Assembly: GCF_000975265.2 (NCBI RefSeq) | Contig: NZ_CP083405.1 | Location: 2,666,001-2,730,000, forward strand | Direction: 5' to 3' | DNA from: Mycobacterium lepromatosis | Lineage (GTDB): Bacteria > Actinomycetota > Actinomycetes > Mycobacteriales > Mycobacteriaceae | DNA: 64,000 nt | Part shown: positions 11,641-22,400 of the stretch, piece by piece | How positions within the stretch are numbered: position 1 is the first letter of the stretch | Layout of the letters: every line of letters begins with the position of its first letter | Translations under genes and position numbers: made by a program | The notes under the pieces: model-generated | The model's database searches: none | What the model was told of the DNA's origin: nothing | Seen by the model: the letters and a program-made list of their open reading frames with translations, nothing else

Positions 11641-11711
11641 TCACGTTAGATGTCCCCTGAATCGACCTCCCAGACCTGAACACACGGGTTCGATTCCCGT
11701 CACCAGCTCCA
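11640..11711 (+). pseudogene. tRNA-Gly pseudogene or 3' tRNA fragment
   Basis: Bases 11679-11714 match the 3' part of the tRNA-Gly at 9580 (9621-9656) with four differences in 36, all transitions. The T arm (ACGGG, loop TTCGATT, CCCGT) and the terminal CCA at 11709-11711 are kept. A degraded anticodon arm with CTCCCAG precedes it. The 5' acceptor strand that should pair with CACCAGC is missing, so it cannot fold as a working tRNA. It is either a second tRNA-Gly gene that has decayed or the duplicated tRNA 3' end left by an integrated element. Confidence 0.6.
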
Positions 11712-11714
11712 TGC

Positions 11715-12640
11715 CTAGTAAGAAAAACCCATGATGCGTTAGAAGACGCATTCCCCGGTGGTTCGGGTCATATTGAGCACCAGAGAGCGCCGTGCCGACA
11801 CGGTCACTGGCGAGGTGATAAGCTCACCTGACACAAACTATAACAAAGATTACTTTCATAGCAGAGAGACTAGGCCTGATGCCCCACCCAGCATTTTGAT
11901 CCCGGCATCATCGGTGAACACGGTGATGTGGATGGGCCATCGCCCCGTCCCTGGCGTGCCCGAACCAGGATATCAGTATTTAGCCACCCCACCGGACACC
12001 ACCAACCCAATCCACGCCCGCGTCACTTGCCCCACCAGCACACACGACGCCCTCGTCAACCACTCCAGCCGACCCCGATCACCAACGCGCAACTCCAAGG
12101 CGGCAACCACATACACCACCCACTTACCTCAACCAACCAAACGTACCCACCCAATAACACACACCACTAGCTCTCCTCTCATACCAACCGGAAGACACCA
12201 GAACCATCGAGTTCACCCACGAGGAAGCGTTTGCGGTGGTCACGCTACGATGCACAGCGCAAGAAAAACGCGCTGTGCACGCATCTGGAGGACAAGCTGA
12301 TACGCGCACTACGTGGCGGCGTGGGTTAATCCAACCGAGCCGTAGTTGTCATCGGCATCCCGCCCTTCTCTGGAGGCATCACCCAGCTCACCTGGATGCT
12401 CGGCATCAGAGGAGCCCGCGAACCGATATTGCGCAGCAAGCGATTTGACATACGACAGGACGAAAAGTGGGGCACCCTCACCGCGATCACCGTGCCTGGC
12501 GAACATGTGAAGCAGACAACGGCCATCGCGCGCGAATTCGACGTACATTCGCCGTTGTCACCGAGCATTACCAATGCCGGTGTAGCCGCTAATAGATACG
12601 TATGTAGTCGATGAGCACGGACTGCGAGAATACCCAAGGC
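11715..12640. other. Unrecognised decayed region with a hairpin
   Basis: A 180-codon frame at 11758-12300 is Thr/Pro/His-rich and looks like a shadow frame in biased sequence. A perfect 10-bp hairpin occurs at 12251-12279 (TGCACAGCGC, 9-base loop, GCGCTGTGCA). A plus-strand stretch at about 12396-12614 reads protein-like (TLTAITVPGEHVKQTTAIA) but I cannot assign it. By position this could include glpQ2 or Rv0318c debris. Confidence 0.35.
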
Positions 12641-12689
12641 GGATTAGCCGGTACCCACATCACCGACCACCAGCGTGAACATAGGAGTC

Positions 12690-12990
12690 ATCCAAATAGC
12701 CCGGATTATTGAACAGCCAACGTATGCCATCGAGATTGTCGTACACCTATATAAGTCTGTTGGGAAAATTGAGGCATGGTTTTGCGACATCGACATAGTT
12801 CCACCAGAATTTGAAATCTCCTCCATTCCAACACACATTCGCCAGGTGTACCAGTCGCTGTCGATCAAAACGGGAATCGGTTTCCCCTTCCCGGATTTTC
12901 CTATTCTGTGCAACGTGGACCGTGGTGCACGACATCCACTGGCCCCTGCCATATCACTCGCAAGATCGACCTCGCCGGCTGGCAGGGGAT
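12690..12990 (-). pseudogene. GH16 beta-glucanase remnant, first copy (C-terminal part)
   Basis: Minus-strand translation gives, in order, E*YGRGQWMSCTTVHV, then LVHLANVCWNGGDFKFWWNY, then YDNLDGIRWLFNNPGY. These follow the C-terminal half of family-16 endo-beta-1,3-glucanases (EWYG...TTVHA...W..TWN..GMYFWLDY...FNDPGY), which cut beta-1,3-glucans outside the cell. Stops and frame breaks make it non-functional, and the N-terminal half is not recognisable. A second, better preserved copy lies about 0.9 kb upstream on the same strand. Confidence 0.6.
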
Positions 12991-13522
12991 CTAATTTACA
13001 CGTCAGAAAAAGGACGCAGGCCGGGGGACAAAAAGTCCAGCTTTTATACGCTTTCCCAGGTTTAGTTGATCATGTTGCGCAAGTTGCCACACAGTTTAGC
13101 ACCGTATTAGATGCCACCCTCGTTGAATGGCGCAGAGAAAGAGGTTGGGAATTGTCATCGATGAACACGCTTCGGCGATCGTAGCGGTATATCCTCGCGA
13201 TCGGCGGGAACACATCGTCCTGCCAGCTCTGCACAGCCCACTTGGCTGGACAGGTCCGTCAACCTCCGGGCTAGCCGCTGGCGGTGACACTTGATCGCCT
13301 GGTGCAGACCGGCAGTAACTGGCCGTTCCCCCGGCCTACGAGACACAAACGGTGACTGCCATCATGCCGATCCCCCCCATTGTCAACAAAACGCTACAAC
13401 AATCCAATTCAAAATACCACTAATCGTTAGAAAAAACCAGTGCCTTCGTCTTAGCGAGTTTCCCCAGACAACTTTCACAAAGAATGCTATGAAATCACGC
13501 ATCGGTTTAGCAAATATCTTTT

Positions 13523-14400
13523 GCGGCCTAAGAGACCTGCACCCAGCCGACACGCATTTCTGCTGGATAAGCACCACGCACGGGGTCGCCACCACCTGAA
13601 CCAACAACAGCAAGATTTAAGACCGGAAACATCGTATACTCGGGGCCATTGAATGCCCCCTGTCGGATGGAGTCGTTGATATTTTCGATGGCAGGCACTG
13701 AAACACTGAAGTAGGGCTCCATGCCGTTTGCATAATCCAGCCAGAAGTACATGCCGGTTATATGCCAGGTGACTCACCAGTTATGCAACGCGTTGTCCAC
13801 CACAATCGGATGCGTCTCAAACGCTGTGCCCTCGGAGTTTGCGTGGACAGTAGTTCCCGACGGTCATTATTATCCGTTACCGTACCACTCCATGAGACCG
13901 ACTTCTCCGCTGCGACTAGGGTCATCATTGGACAACCACCAACCAGGCCAGCAACCGCTGGTAAAGCAGTTGAGTTTTATTCGTGCCTACCAAGTGGTCC
14001 CGATGGCTCCTCGCCAGGTACCACTGACTAGGCCACCGAAGTAGCCGTTGCGGTCTCTTCTGGCGCGCAGAACGAGATTGGAATTGCCTTCAAGGAAGGC
14101 GTTTTGGCGACTGTAACGGTACTGCCCACAAAAACCCGAGTCTTGCAAACCCGACCGGGTTCCCGATCAGCGTGCGGTGGTTTGACACAATCCCCTTCGA
14201 CCGGTCCGGCGATGAGCCCGCTGGACCGTCAAACTCGTCGTGAAACAGGAATCCTCCGAACTGGGCCGTGGGCGCGGCAAGAGGTAGGTACAGTGGGGAA
14301 GCTTCTGCTTTCGGCATCGGTACAGCGACAGCGGGCGCAACCCAACCCTGCCATCAGCATCACGCGGAGACGATCCATTTCTGTCATAAGCCAAGGAACA
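13523..14400 (-). pseudogene. GH16 endo-beta-1,3-glucanase remnant, second copy (Rv0315 type)
   Basis: The N-terminal part is read at 14090-14317 (GGFLFHDEFDGPAGSSPD, SNHRTLIGNPVGF) and the C-terminal part at 13528-13752 (MYFWLDYANGMEPYFSV, FPVLNLAV, GGGDP). The middle at about 13760-13920 shows EVGLMEWYGNG with two in-frame stops. A decayed start resembling a secreted leader (TEMDRLRVMLMAG) lies near 14390. The intact family member in M. tuberculosis is a secreted glucan hydrolase of about 294 residues. Multiple stops and frameshifts show that this copy is dead. Confidence 0.8.
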
Positions 14401-14580
14401 TAGCAGCCGGCGAGCAGCTGCCCTGAGATCAACCGGCGCAGCAATCTAAGCTTCCGTCAATTCGGTTGAACAAATCAGGTACGTCATTGAAACTACCGAA
14501 CTGCCGAAACCCTCCAAAAGCACCGAAAGCTCCCCAGGAAATGACGCATTCGGCGCGATCCTGTGTGGCAACATCGGTGC

Positions 14581-15241
14581 ATGGAACCCCAGGATGATCC
14601 GTGAAGGTCGGATCCGGGAGCTGGAGCGCCTGCTTGGCCGACTAGGAGCACTCATCCGGCCAGGGAGGCACGCAGCCACCGCACAGTTACAGCTACATAC
14701 TCGCCACCGGTTCCTACGCCGCCGTCTTACGATTACGACGGCCCGTTTTCCGGGACCTGTCGCCGAAACCGCGCACGGGCATTCCCCTGTGGTGGACCAG
14801 GGGGACGTTGTGTGTTGTGTATCGTGCTAACTGCCGTTGGTGACATCGCCACATTAAGCCCTCACCGACTAGCCCACGGCCGCCTCGTCGTTTTGTCCCT
14901 TACCCCAAGCTCTCCCGTAGTGCCAATTCACCGAGGACGATCGCAGAAGCCCGGGCCCAGCAGCAAATCGGCCCCAAACGCCCAGCGGTGGACCATCGAC
15001 ACCACTGACGACCGTCTTACATCAGCATCTCCGGCGTCAATCAGAGCAAAACGATCGTCTGCAACAACAGCATTGTGAGCGGCAGCGGAGTTTCCAATAC
15101 CGTCATTATAACCGGCCATCGTGCCAGCTTCACCATGTCCGGCGTGAAAAACTCAGTCACCGTCGACTCAGTCGACATCATCGAGGCGCCCTGCTTCAAC
15201 AACCAGGTCACTTACCGCTCTGACTCACCTAGCATCAACTA
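14581..15241 (+). pseudogene. DUF3060 membrane/exported protein remnant (Rv0314c type)
   Basis: The C-terminal part (about 15025-15241) reads ISISGVNQSKTIVCNNS, then SGVSNTVIITGHRASFTMSG and VKNSVTVDSVD. This is the repetitive pattern of DUF3060 domains. The 5' part shows a degraded regulator-like N-terminus (IRELERLLGRLGALI) in a different frame and a Pro/Tyr-rich linker. Frame changes near 14820 and 14940 break the gene. It lies between the GH16 remnant and the Rv0313-like gene, the same order as in M. tuberculosis. Function of the family is unknown. Confidence 0.65.
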
Positions 15242-15288
15242 AGTCCGACGACTCGAACGCCATCCAACAGAGCTGGCTGCGACTACGA

Positions 15289-15675
15289 CTACTGCGTCGA
15301 CTCTTCGCGATCGTCGAGCACACTAACCGCGAGGCCGTACGGCAAAAAGCGCACTTTGCGCTTCGGATCAACGTTGTTCTTGTTCGCCCGCAGAGCATCG
15401 AGTTCGGTTGCATAAACCTGTTCGACCCGGGCGCCACCGTTAGCATCCACGGTGTAGATGGCCCACACACCGTCACCGGCCTCGCCGGCGGTTTCCGGCA
15501 CGGGACGCGCACGCCGCGACAAGTCCTCGAAGATCGCCGACCATGCCGTCCGAACACCTGGGCCACCGACAAACCGGCTAATCCGCTCAACGGCATCGCG
15601 CAGTCCCTCGCTGCCCTCCCTGATCAGTCGATCGAAGTCGTCGGGATCAAACCCGAATGCACCGTACTCGCCCAC
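15289..15675 (-). CDS. Conserved mycobacterial protein of unknown function (Rv0313 type)
   Basis: A small acidic soluble protein with no signal peptide or membrane segment. It begins VGEYGAFGFDPDDFDRLI and contains WAIYTVDANGGARVEQVYA and KRKVRFLPYG. I chose GTG 15675 because AGGAGG sits 5 bases upstream and the product is then 128 residues, the length I recall for Rv0313. An upstream in-frame start would give 138. Both adjacent genes (DUF3060 protein and actin/Hsp70-like protein) are dead while this frame is clean, which suggests retained function. Function unknown; no catalytic motif seen. The Rv0313 assignment rests on context, and a relation to Rv3412 is also possible. Confidence 0.8.
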   Translation of the reverse strand: MGEYGAFGFDPDDFDRLIREGSEGLRDAVERISRFVGGPGVRTAWSAIFEDLSRRARPVPETAGEAGDGVWAIYTVDANGGARVEQVYATELDALRANKNNVDPKRKVRFLPYGLAVSVLDDREESTQ

Positions 15676-15739
15676 CCGACCTCCTTGCCGTTGGTAGCTG
15701 GACACTGCCCAGTGTGCGCTTTGCCGAAGTCATCCGCCA

Positions 15740-16830
15740 CGTACCGTAGCCCAACGCTTACGGAGCCGGCTCTGGCGATGAGGGCGGGTCGCCGGTGGAT
15801 AGCATGGAATCGAGATACCTACAAACGGGACGTGCAGGTATAACATCATGACCGGAGCGAACTGTTGAATCTCGACAGGCGGTTACGGTGGAGAAGGCAC
15901 TGCAACCGGCGGGGTGGTAACCAGGACAGGCCAAGACGACACCCGACGAGGTGTCGCAGGCGGCATGTTCACCATGGTTGGGGGCGAAGCCGGGGCAGAG
16001 CTGGGAGCAGGCAACGGCGACGACAGCAGGATGGGCGACGCCCGAATCGCAGGAGTAACGACGCCGGTGCGAGAGCTGGGCCACTGAGCGAGTGTTAAAC
16101 AACGATGAAATCACCACCAGCGACCACACGGATGGCCGCTATCCCCGCCACCGCACTACCGGCTAGTATGAGGGTCCCACGTCTCTGCACGGTCTGGTCG
16201 TCATACAGAGCACTGTAGGGCCAGAAGATTTTACCCGTATCAGCATGTGCGCAAACGTCGAGGTCCGTCGGACTCAGCACACGGGGGTTAACTTCGCCGG
16301 TGCACTGTCCAGCACAACAAGCCAGGGAGTCAGTCGAAGCCGCGAATAGCGGCGCGTTCGTCAACGCTAGAGCAGCCCCGCGGGCCAGCGCCATCTCCGG
16401 TTCCTCAGGGACGCCGACCTCGAGCAAAGCTCACGCTTAGAGTCCAGGCATGGGTGCGATGACGTCGGTCCCGCAGCCGATAAGTAATTACACCGTCCGG
16501 CCGCGAGGTGGGTTCGGCGCCAGCCGGCTTAGGCGCACCGAACGCCGCCGGCAACATCAACGACAGCCAACATCGCGTTGTCTGGCTTTAACAAATAACA
16601 TGGCGATGAGCTGGTAACCGATCCCAGCGCCAACCGTCTGCGCAATACTGCGGCAGCGAATAACGGGGCGACTATGAAGTCGCCGAATCCCCACCGGCAG
16701 CTAGCTGGAACGTGTACTGCTCGACGGTGACGCCCTCGACATTCTCTCCCTCGATCAACACCAAGGAGACCGGCCGTGAGTACCATGGACTACCCCAAGG
16801 AAGATGTTCATTGGTCATCCGAATTTCCAA
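15740..16830 (-). pseudogene. Mycobacterial actin/Hsp70-like membrane protein remnant (possibly DUF7159 family)
   Basis: Near 16760 a frame reads LVLIEGENVEGVTVEQ, the start pattern of a mycobacterium-specific protein family. At 16095-16427 the frame gives PEEPEMALARGAALA, then a hydrophobic segment (LILAGSAVAGIAAI). Low-complexity debris follows toward 15758. The layout (nucleotide-binding-like domain, membrane segment, Pro-rich tail) resembles the neighbouring Rv0312-type remnant, so the two look like tandem paralogues. Several stops and frameshifts. Role unknown. Confidence 0.55.
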
Positions 16831-17139
16831 GGGACAGCAAACGCCGCCTAGCTGCTAGCCACGGTTTGAGCGGACTGAAGCACCACGCGGTAAGCCATCA
16901 ATCAGTTGGCAGGTTTATCAAATTTTGGCCAGCATAACGAGGCATCATAACGCCAATCCGCCATCAGCCTGGGCCGTGCTGGGGGTAAAGCGTGCAGCCG
17001 GGCACCGACCCAATCACCTGATCAAGCTAAGTTGGCTTAGATACTCGCCGGTACCTAGAACAGGTTCGGTAGATTGCCGTCAACCGGATGCGGCGGAATC
17101 CAGGTGGCGGTATGAACGGCACGTGCAACCACTGAGTCG

Positions 17140-18240
17140 TCATCACCACAGTGAGGGTTGTCGTAGCCGGAGGCGGCGAGATGGTCGTGGTCGGCGTCAT
17201 CATGGTGGTGGTCGACAGCTTAAGTCGTTGGTACGACGGGTGCCTTGGTCACCACCAATGACGCTGTTGTCACAACCACCTGGGGTGGAGGCGGTGTCAC
17301 AGCACTGCTTAGCAGCAGCATAGTAACGCTTGGGACCGGCGCGAAGGTCAACGATGGGGGACCGGAATCGGTGCCACCGAACGGGTCAGCAGTGTCGGCC
17401 GGGGTGCGACGGCGGGCACCGCCGGAGCTCCGGGCTTCTGTATACACGCCAACGTGTATGTCACACCCCGATCGCGATCATTGCCACCAAGGCGCACAGC
17501 ACGATGATCAGCTGTGAACCTGGAAGCGCCGCCAGGACTGTCCTAGGGCGGCTCGATCACGTTTAGCCGTACTGACCCCAACCTGCCGGATCGGCTTCGT
17601 AGAACGCATCGCTGCCAAACCGCTCTGATAAATCCCCAGGTATTCGGCCTGCGACCATGCCAACTGGCGCTTGGTCAAGGCATCAGCGTCAACCACCAAC
17701 ACCCCAGCGTCCAAGCCGGCCGGTAGTTCGATCACGCCGCTACCGGAAGCCACCGCGGACAGGCCGACGGATGTCCGCGTCCGTATGTCCAGCTCTTCTT
17801 CGCTTAAGGCTAGCAACAAAGCACCGCAGGCAGCTGCGAACACGGGCTGCGACATGGTCATGACCGGTCTGCGGCTGAGCACCGCTAAACGTTCATTGAC
17901 AAGCGTGGTGCTAGCAAGCCGCCGACGGCGACTACCGCCTCATAAGTCTGTCCAACTCTTGCACTGACGCACCAACATGTCGTCGACATGCGTAGATGAC
18001 TCCGGTCGGTAGGTCCTGGATCAGATCTTCCAGCTCGTCACGAGTCAGCTTATGCTGCAACGCCATTAACCAAAATCGGCAGCCAATTCTGTAACAGTGT
18101 CGGTAAATAACAACTCTTTAGCAGCTTGACGTTATCCACCCGAACGGGATCGACCGAAAGCTCATTGGAGACCACAGAGTCACCACTCCGTAAAGCTACT
18201 CACGCACCAGCCAGAGTCGGTCATATTCGGATTTTATACT
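17140..18240 (-). pseudogene. Hsp70-like proline/threonine-rich protein remnant (Rv0312 type)
   Basis: The 17508-17882 frame shows PVMTMSQPVFAAACGALLLA, then ELDIRTRTSVGLSAVASGSG, VIELPAGLD and LTKRQLAWSQAEY, close to remembered Rv0312. Upstream, at about 18000-18062, another frame gives LTRDELEDLIQDLPTG. Downstream at 17220-17447 a third frame has the Thr/Val/Pro-rich tail (TVVTTASLVVTKAP). The intact family member is about 620 residues: an Hsp70-like domain, one membrane segment and a P/T-rich extension. The N-terminal 300 residues are not recognisable here. Confidence 0.7.
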
Positions 18241-19290
18241 CGGAAACAGGGATTTTCGATGAATAGTGTTGATAAAGGGTCCACACAGCACGAAGATTCT
18301 CCGGAAGACGTCCATTAGATGAGGCAGCGAGGTTGGTGGGGATGATCGACAGCACCAGCGGGTCGTAGAAGGCTAGCCTTAGCTATAGCCGCGGTTAGAT
18401 TGTAACCACACCGTTGTCCACCTAATTGGTATCTTGTTGATGCGATTATGTAACAGAAGTGATACCGCTGCCACCTTGATACAAGAGGGGGTCGATCCCC
18501 TTGAATACTTGAAAAGTCATAATGCGCAATCGATCCCGAGACCATCGCGCATTGCGTTCACATCACAGTGAGCGGTAGCCAGTCACTCGGCTCGAACTGT
18601 AATGTGAACCCACGCCTGACCTTGGTGATCATAGCCCTCTGGTAGTTCAATTGTAACAGTATCGGTTTGCGCTGATTCTGGGGTCCAATAAGTGCTCATC
18701 CTACTGATCCGAACCTGGAGGTGCGGAGACGACAAGGTAAGCAATCCCCTGCAACGGGCGCACGGAATTCTTTGAGCAAAAAGATATTCACGCTCCGTCG
18801 ACGTAGTACGGAGAAAGATTAATAGCTAGCAGATTCGCTGCCATTTCGACAGACATGCTGCTAGCCGGGTTCAGCATAGGATGCAACTTCAACAACCGTA
18901 CCACGCCCTCGATGCCGCCGGAAATGCCAACGCGCGGTGAATGTGCTCAGCGACAGCCACCAGGTCGCGGTCAATCAGTTGGCGGGTGCCAACTGAAACC
19001 GCCAAGTCGTTGTCGACCGCCGTGCGGACACACACTGCGACCGCAAACAACAGATACAACAGGTGCATCTGCAGTTACCCTTAGTCGTCCATCCGCATTA
19101 GGGCTAAGTACGAGGAAGCTCCAAAAAAATCGAGGTTGGATAGCAGTGGACTCGAGTAATCCGCCAAGACCTCGTCGGAAGAGCCAACGGCGGCAAGGTC
19201 CCAACTGGTCGAGTTGGTTTCGCGAACCAGGTGCAACACCGTAATACACTAGACCACCTGGCGCACCTTGCCAATGGTGACGGTCACCGC
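18240..19290. other. Unrecognised decayed region
   Basis: Contains open frames on both strands (18315-18545 minus, 18855-19244 plus, 18971-19249 minus) without a family I can name. A minus-strand stretch near 18880-19080 (LLYLLFAVAVCVRTAVDNDL) may be a leftover of an Rv0311-like gene, expected here by synteny. No confident feature. Confidence 0.3.
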
Positions 19291-19630
19291 GATGCGTTGC
19301 CGTATGTTAAGGGCTGGAGGTGGATGGGACACATCTGCGCGCGGATTAATCGATGGCGCGGTGGTATTGACGTTGGATCCTCCGATGATATGACACATGC
19401 CGAAACCTAACCGGGATCACCCATCAACTCAACCTAAAGCCGCGGTGATCTGTCATCCCTGCCCGGTAATACAGGAGTGTGACGTGGACGCGTTGGACAA
19501 CAAGGTCGAGTTCGGTGTTTGGGGAGGCATGGCCGAGCACCAGCGCCGGGAGCTACTTCAAGAAGCACCCCGAGGTCGTGCCGTGGGCGGAAATCTATGA
19601 CCTGCGGCAGAGCACAGATGTCGAGCTACA
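19290..19630 (+). pseudogene. WhiB-family iron-sulfur regulator remnant
   Basis: At 19397-19600 the frame reads KAAVICHPCPVIQECDVDAL and then EFGVWGGMAEHQRRELL. These are the cysteine pair and the diagnostic GVWGG turn of WhiB-like [4Fe-4S] transcription factors. After a frame change the C-terminus continues as KKHPEVVPWAEIYDLRQ. The expected first cysteine region may be the GHICARINRW stretch at about 19325, separated by a stop. Two frame breaks make it a pseudogene. I cannot tell which WhiB member it was. Confidence 0.7.
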
Positions 19631-19759
19631 GACCCTTGACAGGGGTCGACACATAGTTGCCGTCAAAGTTCAGCGCCTGCTACATGAGCTTGGTATAGAC
19701 CAGGCTAGCGTCGCCCATTCCTCGATGGTTGTCTGCAACATTGCTTCGTAACCGAACTC

Positions 19760-20430
19760 CTGCACACACCAGGTCATGACGGAGCGGTCGATCATATGCG
19801 ATCACCAGCCATTCGGGAACCAAGGTTGCTAACTCTCGTTGCAGGACAACAGTGAGTGCGTACCGGCTTCAGGCATAGCTCATGACTCAAAACTAGTCAC
19901 GTGACGAGTCTTCGGCGAAACCTGCATGTGCTGCACATGGGGTAAATGAGCGTTCACGATGCAACCGCCGGCGTAAAAGCAATTAAGCAGGTCGAGTATC
20001 CGGTACCTACGCGCACTAGATACCACACACTGGCACGACTGCACCGATACCTTCACCGGACCGACCTTTCTGGCGACTATGGCTCCTCGTTGGGCGAGGA
20101 GTTGCACTTCACCAACCGCGGCGACCTGGCGTACTAGATGCGCTCAGCGTTTGTCCCGACTTTCATCATCGAACATCGTGTGATACATCAGTAAATCTTT
20201 GTAACCGACAATACCGCATCAGCAACGTGGTGTTTTACAAAATCGGGTTATCGTCGCCGGGTTCAATTTCATGCTGATCGGTAAGGATTTTCACCGCGAA
20301 CAGTACCAGCGCACCGACGGTGGCACGTGAAACCCGGTCGCATATTAACGCTACCATCGGCCTGCCAACCCCAAGTGATAACCGTGCGAAGAAGCGAAAC
20401 CTTTTCATACAGTTCAGTCCACAGTCAAAA
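19760..20430. other. No gene recognised
   Basis: Short frames only. By synteny an Rv0310c-like gene should lie here on the plus strand. The 19946-20137 frame is a candidate leftover, but I cannot match it to a family. Confidence 0.3.
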
Positions 20431-20437
20431 CCTGGTC

Positions 20438-21094
20438 CTACTTTGTTATAGCAATCACGGCGCCGGGCCACAACCAACGAAGGATCTGCACCAGCGTCAC
20501 GTCGTCGATCGCTACGCAACCCTCCGTCGGTCCACCACCGTTGGTGTGAAAAAAGAACGCAGAACCATCTCCGGGAATCTTAGCCTTGTTGACACCCATG
20601 ACCACCGCATGCTTGTATGACGAGACTTGTAGGTTCTCACTTTTTGTCGTATTGAATTGGCATTGTGATTTCTGGCACACCTGCATGGTGTTAAAGGTTG
20701 GGCTATGGTCATCGCCGTTCCACCAATGATTGGGCCCGACTTGGGTGTAGGGCAGCCGGCTACCGGGATTCGGCGCAGTACCAAAAGCGGCGTCAAGACT
20801 GTAGACTCCCATTGGGGTGGCTGGATAGCCACTCTTGGCCTGCGCCACCATACCTGCCGAGCCGACGTGGGTAGGAATACCAGTCTTGAGCGGTTGCCAG
20901 CCCGTGATGGTGCGCTGATAGATATCCATTTTCGCGTTCGACCCGCCGGTACTCACAACCGCAACCACCTGCGTGGCATTGCCCACCGTGTTTGCGAACC
21001 AGGCACCTCCGGCCGCAGCACCGATAGGTGCAAGTACTAAAGTGGCCGAACCTGCACAGACCACGGCACTCAGCAGAGCTATCAGTCGGCACAT
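20438..21094 (-). CDS. Exported L,D-transpeptidase-fold protein (Rv0309 type)
   Basis: 218 residues, the same length I recall for Rv0309. The N-terminus is a signal peptide (hydrophobic residues 4-28, probable cleavage after the Ala-rich segment), so it acts in the cell envelope. The YkuD-type active-site motif is visible: H183 and C193 in FFFHTNGGGPTEGCVAID. Also present are the PATPMGVYSL and YTQVGPNHWW segments. L,D-transpeptidases cross-link peptidoglycan, but this subfamily diverges from the main Ldt enzymes, so the exact reaction is an inference. Start ATG 21094. Upstream is a dead PAP2 gene; downstream is dead DNA. The intact frame implies selection. Confidence 0.88.
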   Translation of the reverse strand: MCRLIALLSAVVCAGSATLVLAPIGAAAGGAWFANTVGNATQVVAVVSTGGSNAKMDIYQRTITGWQPLKTGIPTHVGSAGMVAQAKSGYPATPMGVYSLDAAFGTAPNPGSRLPYTQVGPNHWWNGDDHSPTFNTMQVCQKSQCQFNTTKSENLQVSSYKHAVVMGVNKAKIPGDGSAFFFHTNGGGPTEGCVAIDDVTLVQILRWLWPGAVIAITK

Positions 21095-21179
21095 AGGTTT
21101 TCATGATCAGACCCACCTGGACTCATGGTCAAGTAAAACCTGAGATTCGATTAGGTCGCTGCGCTGTGATCTTGTCGCA

Positions 21180-21520
21180 ACGCATTGCGCTACTAAACAG
21201 CAGCACCACGATGATAAGCAGCGCGAGCACGCTGGCCGTCATTTAAGCGCGTGGCCAGATGGAAATAAGGTCGACGGTACGTTCATCAGCATCGTCACCG
21301 ATCGTCGCGGGCGGCAAACGGCACCAGCACAACCGCTACGCCCAGCACTCGCAACGAGATCGGACCCGAGACAAAAGAGACGTCGTCCCGGAACCGCACC
21401 CACCTCATTGCCGTGTGTAGCGTTCAACAGCAGCCATCAACGCTCTGCAACCAGTTCCGATCCTGCTGGTGACCCATCCAGATGACCATGTAAACCGCGA
21501 TGGCGACCAAAGGAATTAGC
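21180..21520 (-). pseudogene. PAP2-type membrane phosphatase remnant (Rv0308 type)
   Basis: Minus-strand pieces read WMGHQQDRNWLQSVDG, then RFRDDVSFVSGPISLRVLGV, then the PAP2 motif FPSGHALK, then a hydrophobic stretch ASVLALLIIVVLLF. They lie in different frames separated by stops. PAP2 proteins dephosphorylate lipid-linked phosphates at the membrane. The C-terminal part with the last catalytic histidine is absent. It is directly upstream of the L,D-transpeptidase-like gene, matching the Rv0308-Rv0309 order. Confidence 0.7.
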
Positions 21521-21529
21521 AGCTACAAG

Positions 21530-22400
21530 GATTTTTTCGTGCCGGCCATACACGTAATTTTATATGTACAGAATATTTTATACAAGTGGAATAATATAAT
21601 AATCAATTATGAAGTAGTGTAATATACACTTTAAGTGAGACTCGGGGGTATAATGGTTGGATGAAGGCCTCATTCGCAAGTGACCCGGCATCGGCAACCG
21701 GCTCGACGGTTCTGGCGACACTGCAGGTGGCGCCGAGGTTGATCTGGTCGACAACTGGCGCTGAAACCAGGCACAGGCTGGTGCTGCGAAAACTGAAACA
21801 TCGTCCCACCAGGCTGCAGTTCTCTCGACGTTGCCCAGGCCGACCCGAAGCTTAGAGGCCACCTGTCTCTGACATTACAAGGACGTCATCGGTGACGATG
21901 TGCAGGCAAGCCTGCCGCTCTTATCACTAGCTTTATGGTGCCCCAGCTGAATACGTCTTCTGTGGGGTCGGCGTCATGTATTACAATCCACGATCCGTGG
22001 CCAGGTCGGCTAACGCAGCACTACTATAGGGTTCCTGTTACCACCGCCACCAGGCTGGTGATCATGCCAATCAGCGTTACCCCGCCTGGAATCCACGGTA
22101 GGCACCCAAAATGCCTGGCCCCGTGGACAATGAATACGCCCATTTACCAGCCACGGTACAGCCGAAGACTGCGGCGTCCTGGCCACTCTAGGTGACCTGC
22201 TAACCACCGTTGAAACGACTTCGAACACGACCGGCGCGAATCCTGGCACCCGGAATTACAGTGGCCCCATCAGCCATCCCATAAGGATCGCCGCAGACAC
22301 CTCTGACAGGGCGATCGGCAAGCAATTAGTCAAGCACATTAGAAAGCCTTCACCGGATACTCCATCTTTTCGACACGATTCACCCTAGCTACAATTTCCT
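21530..22400. other. Gene-free, partly AT-rich stretch
   Basis: Bases about 21550-21630 are strongly AT-rich (repeated AATAT/ATAAT runs), unlike the rest of the window. Beyond this no recognised coding sequence is seen. Confidence 0.4.

Noticed and set aside
11758..12300. 180-codon Thr/Pro/His-rich frame as a secreted repeat protein
   Set aside because: The composition follows CAC/ACC-biased DNA, there is no signal peptide, and no ribosome binding site was found.
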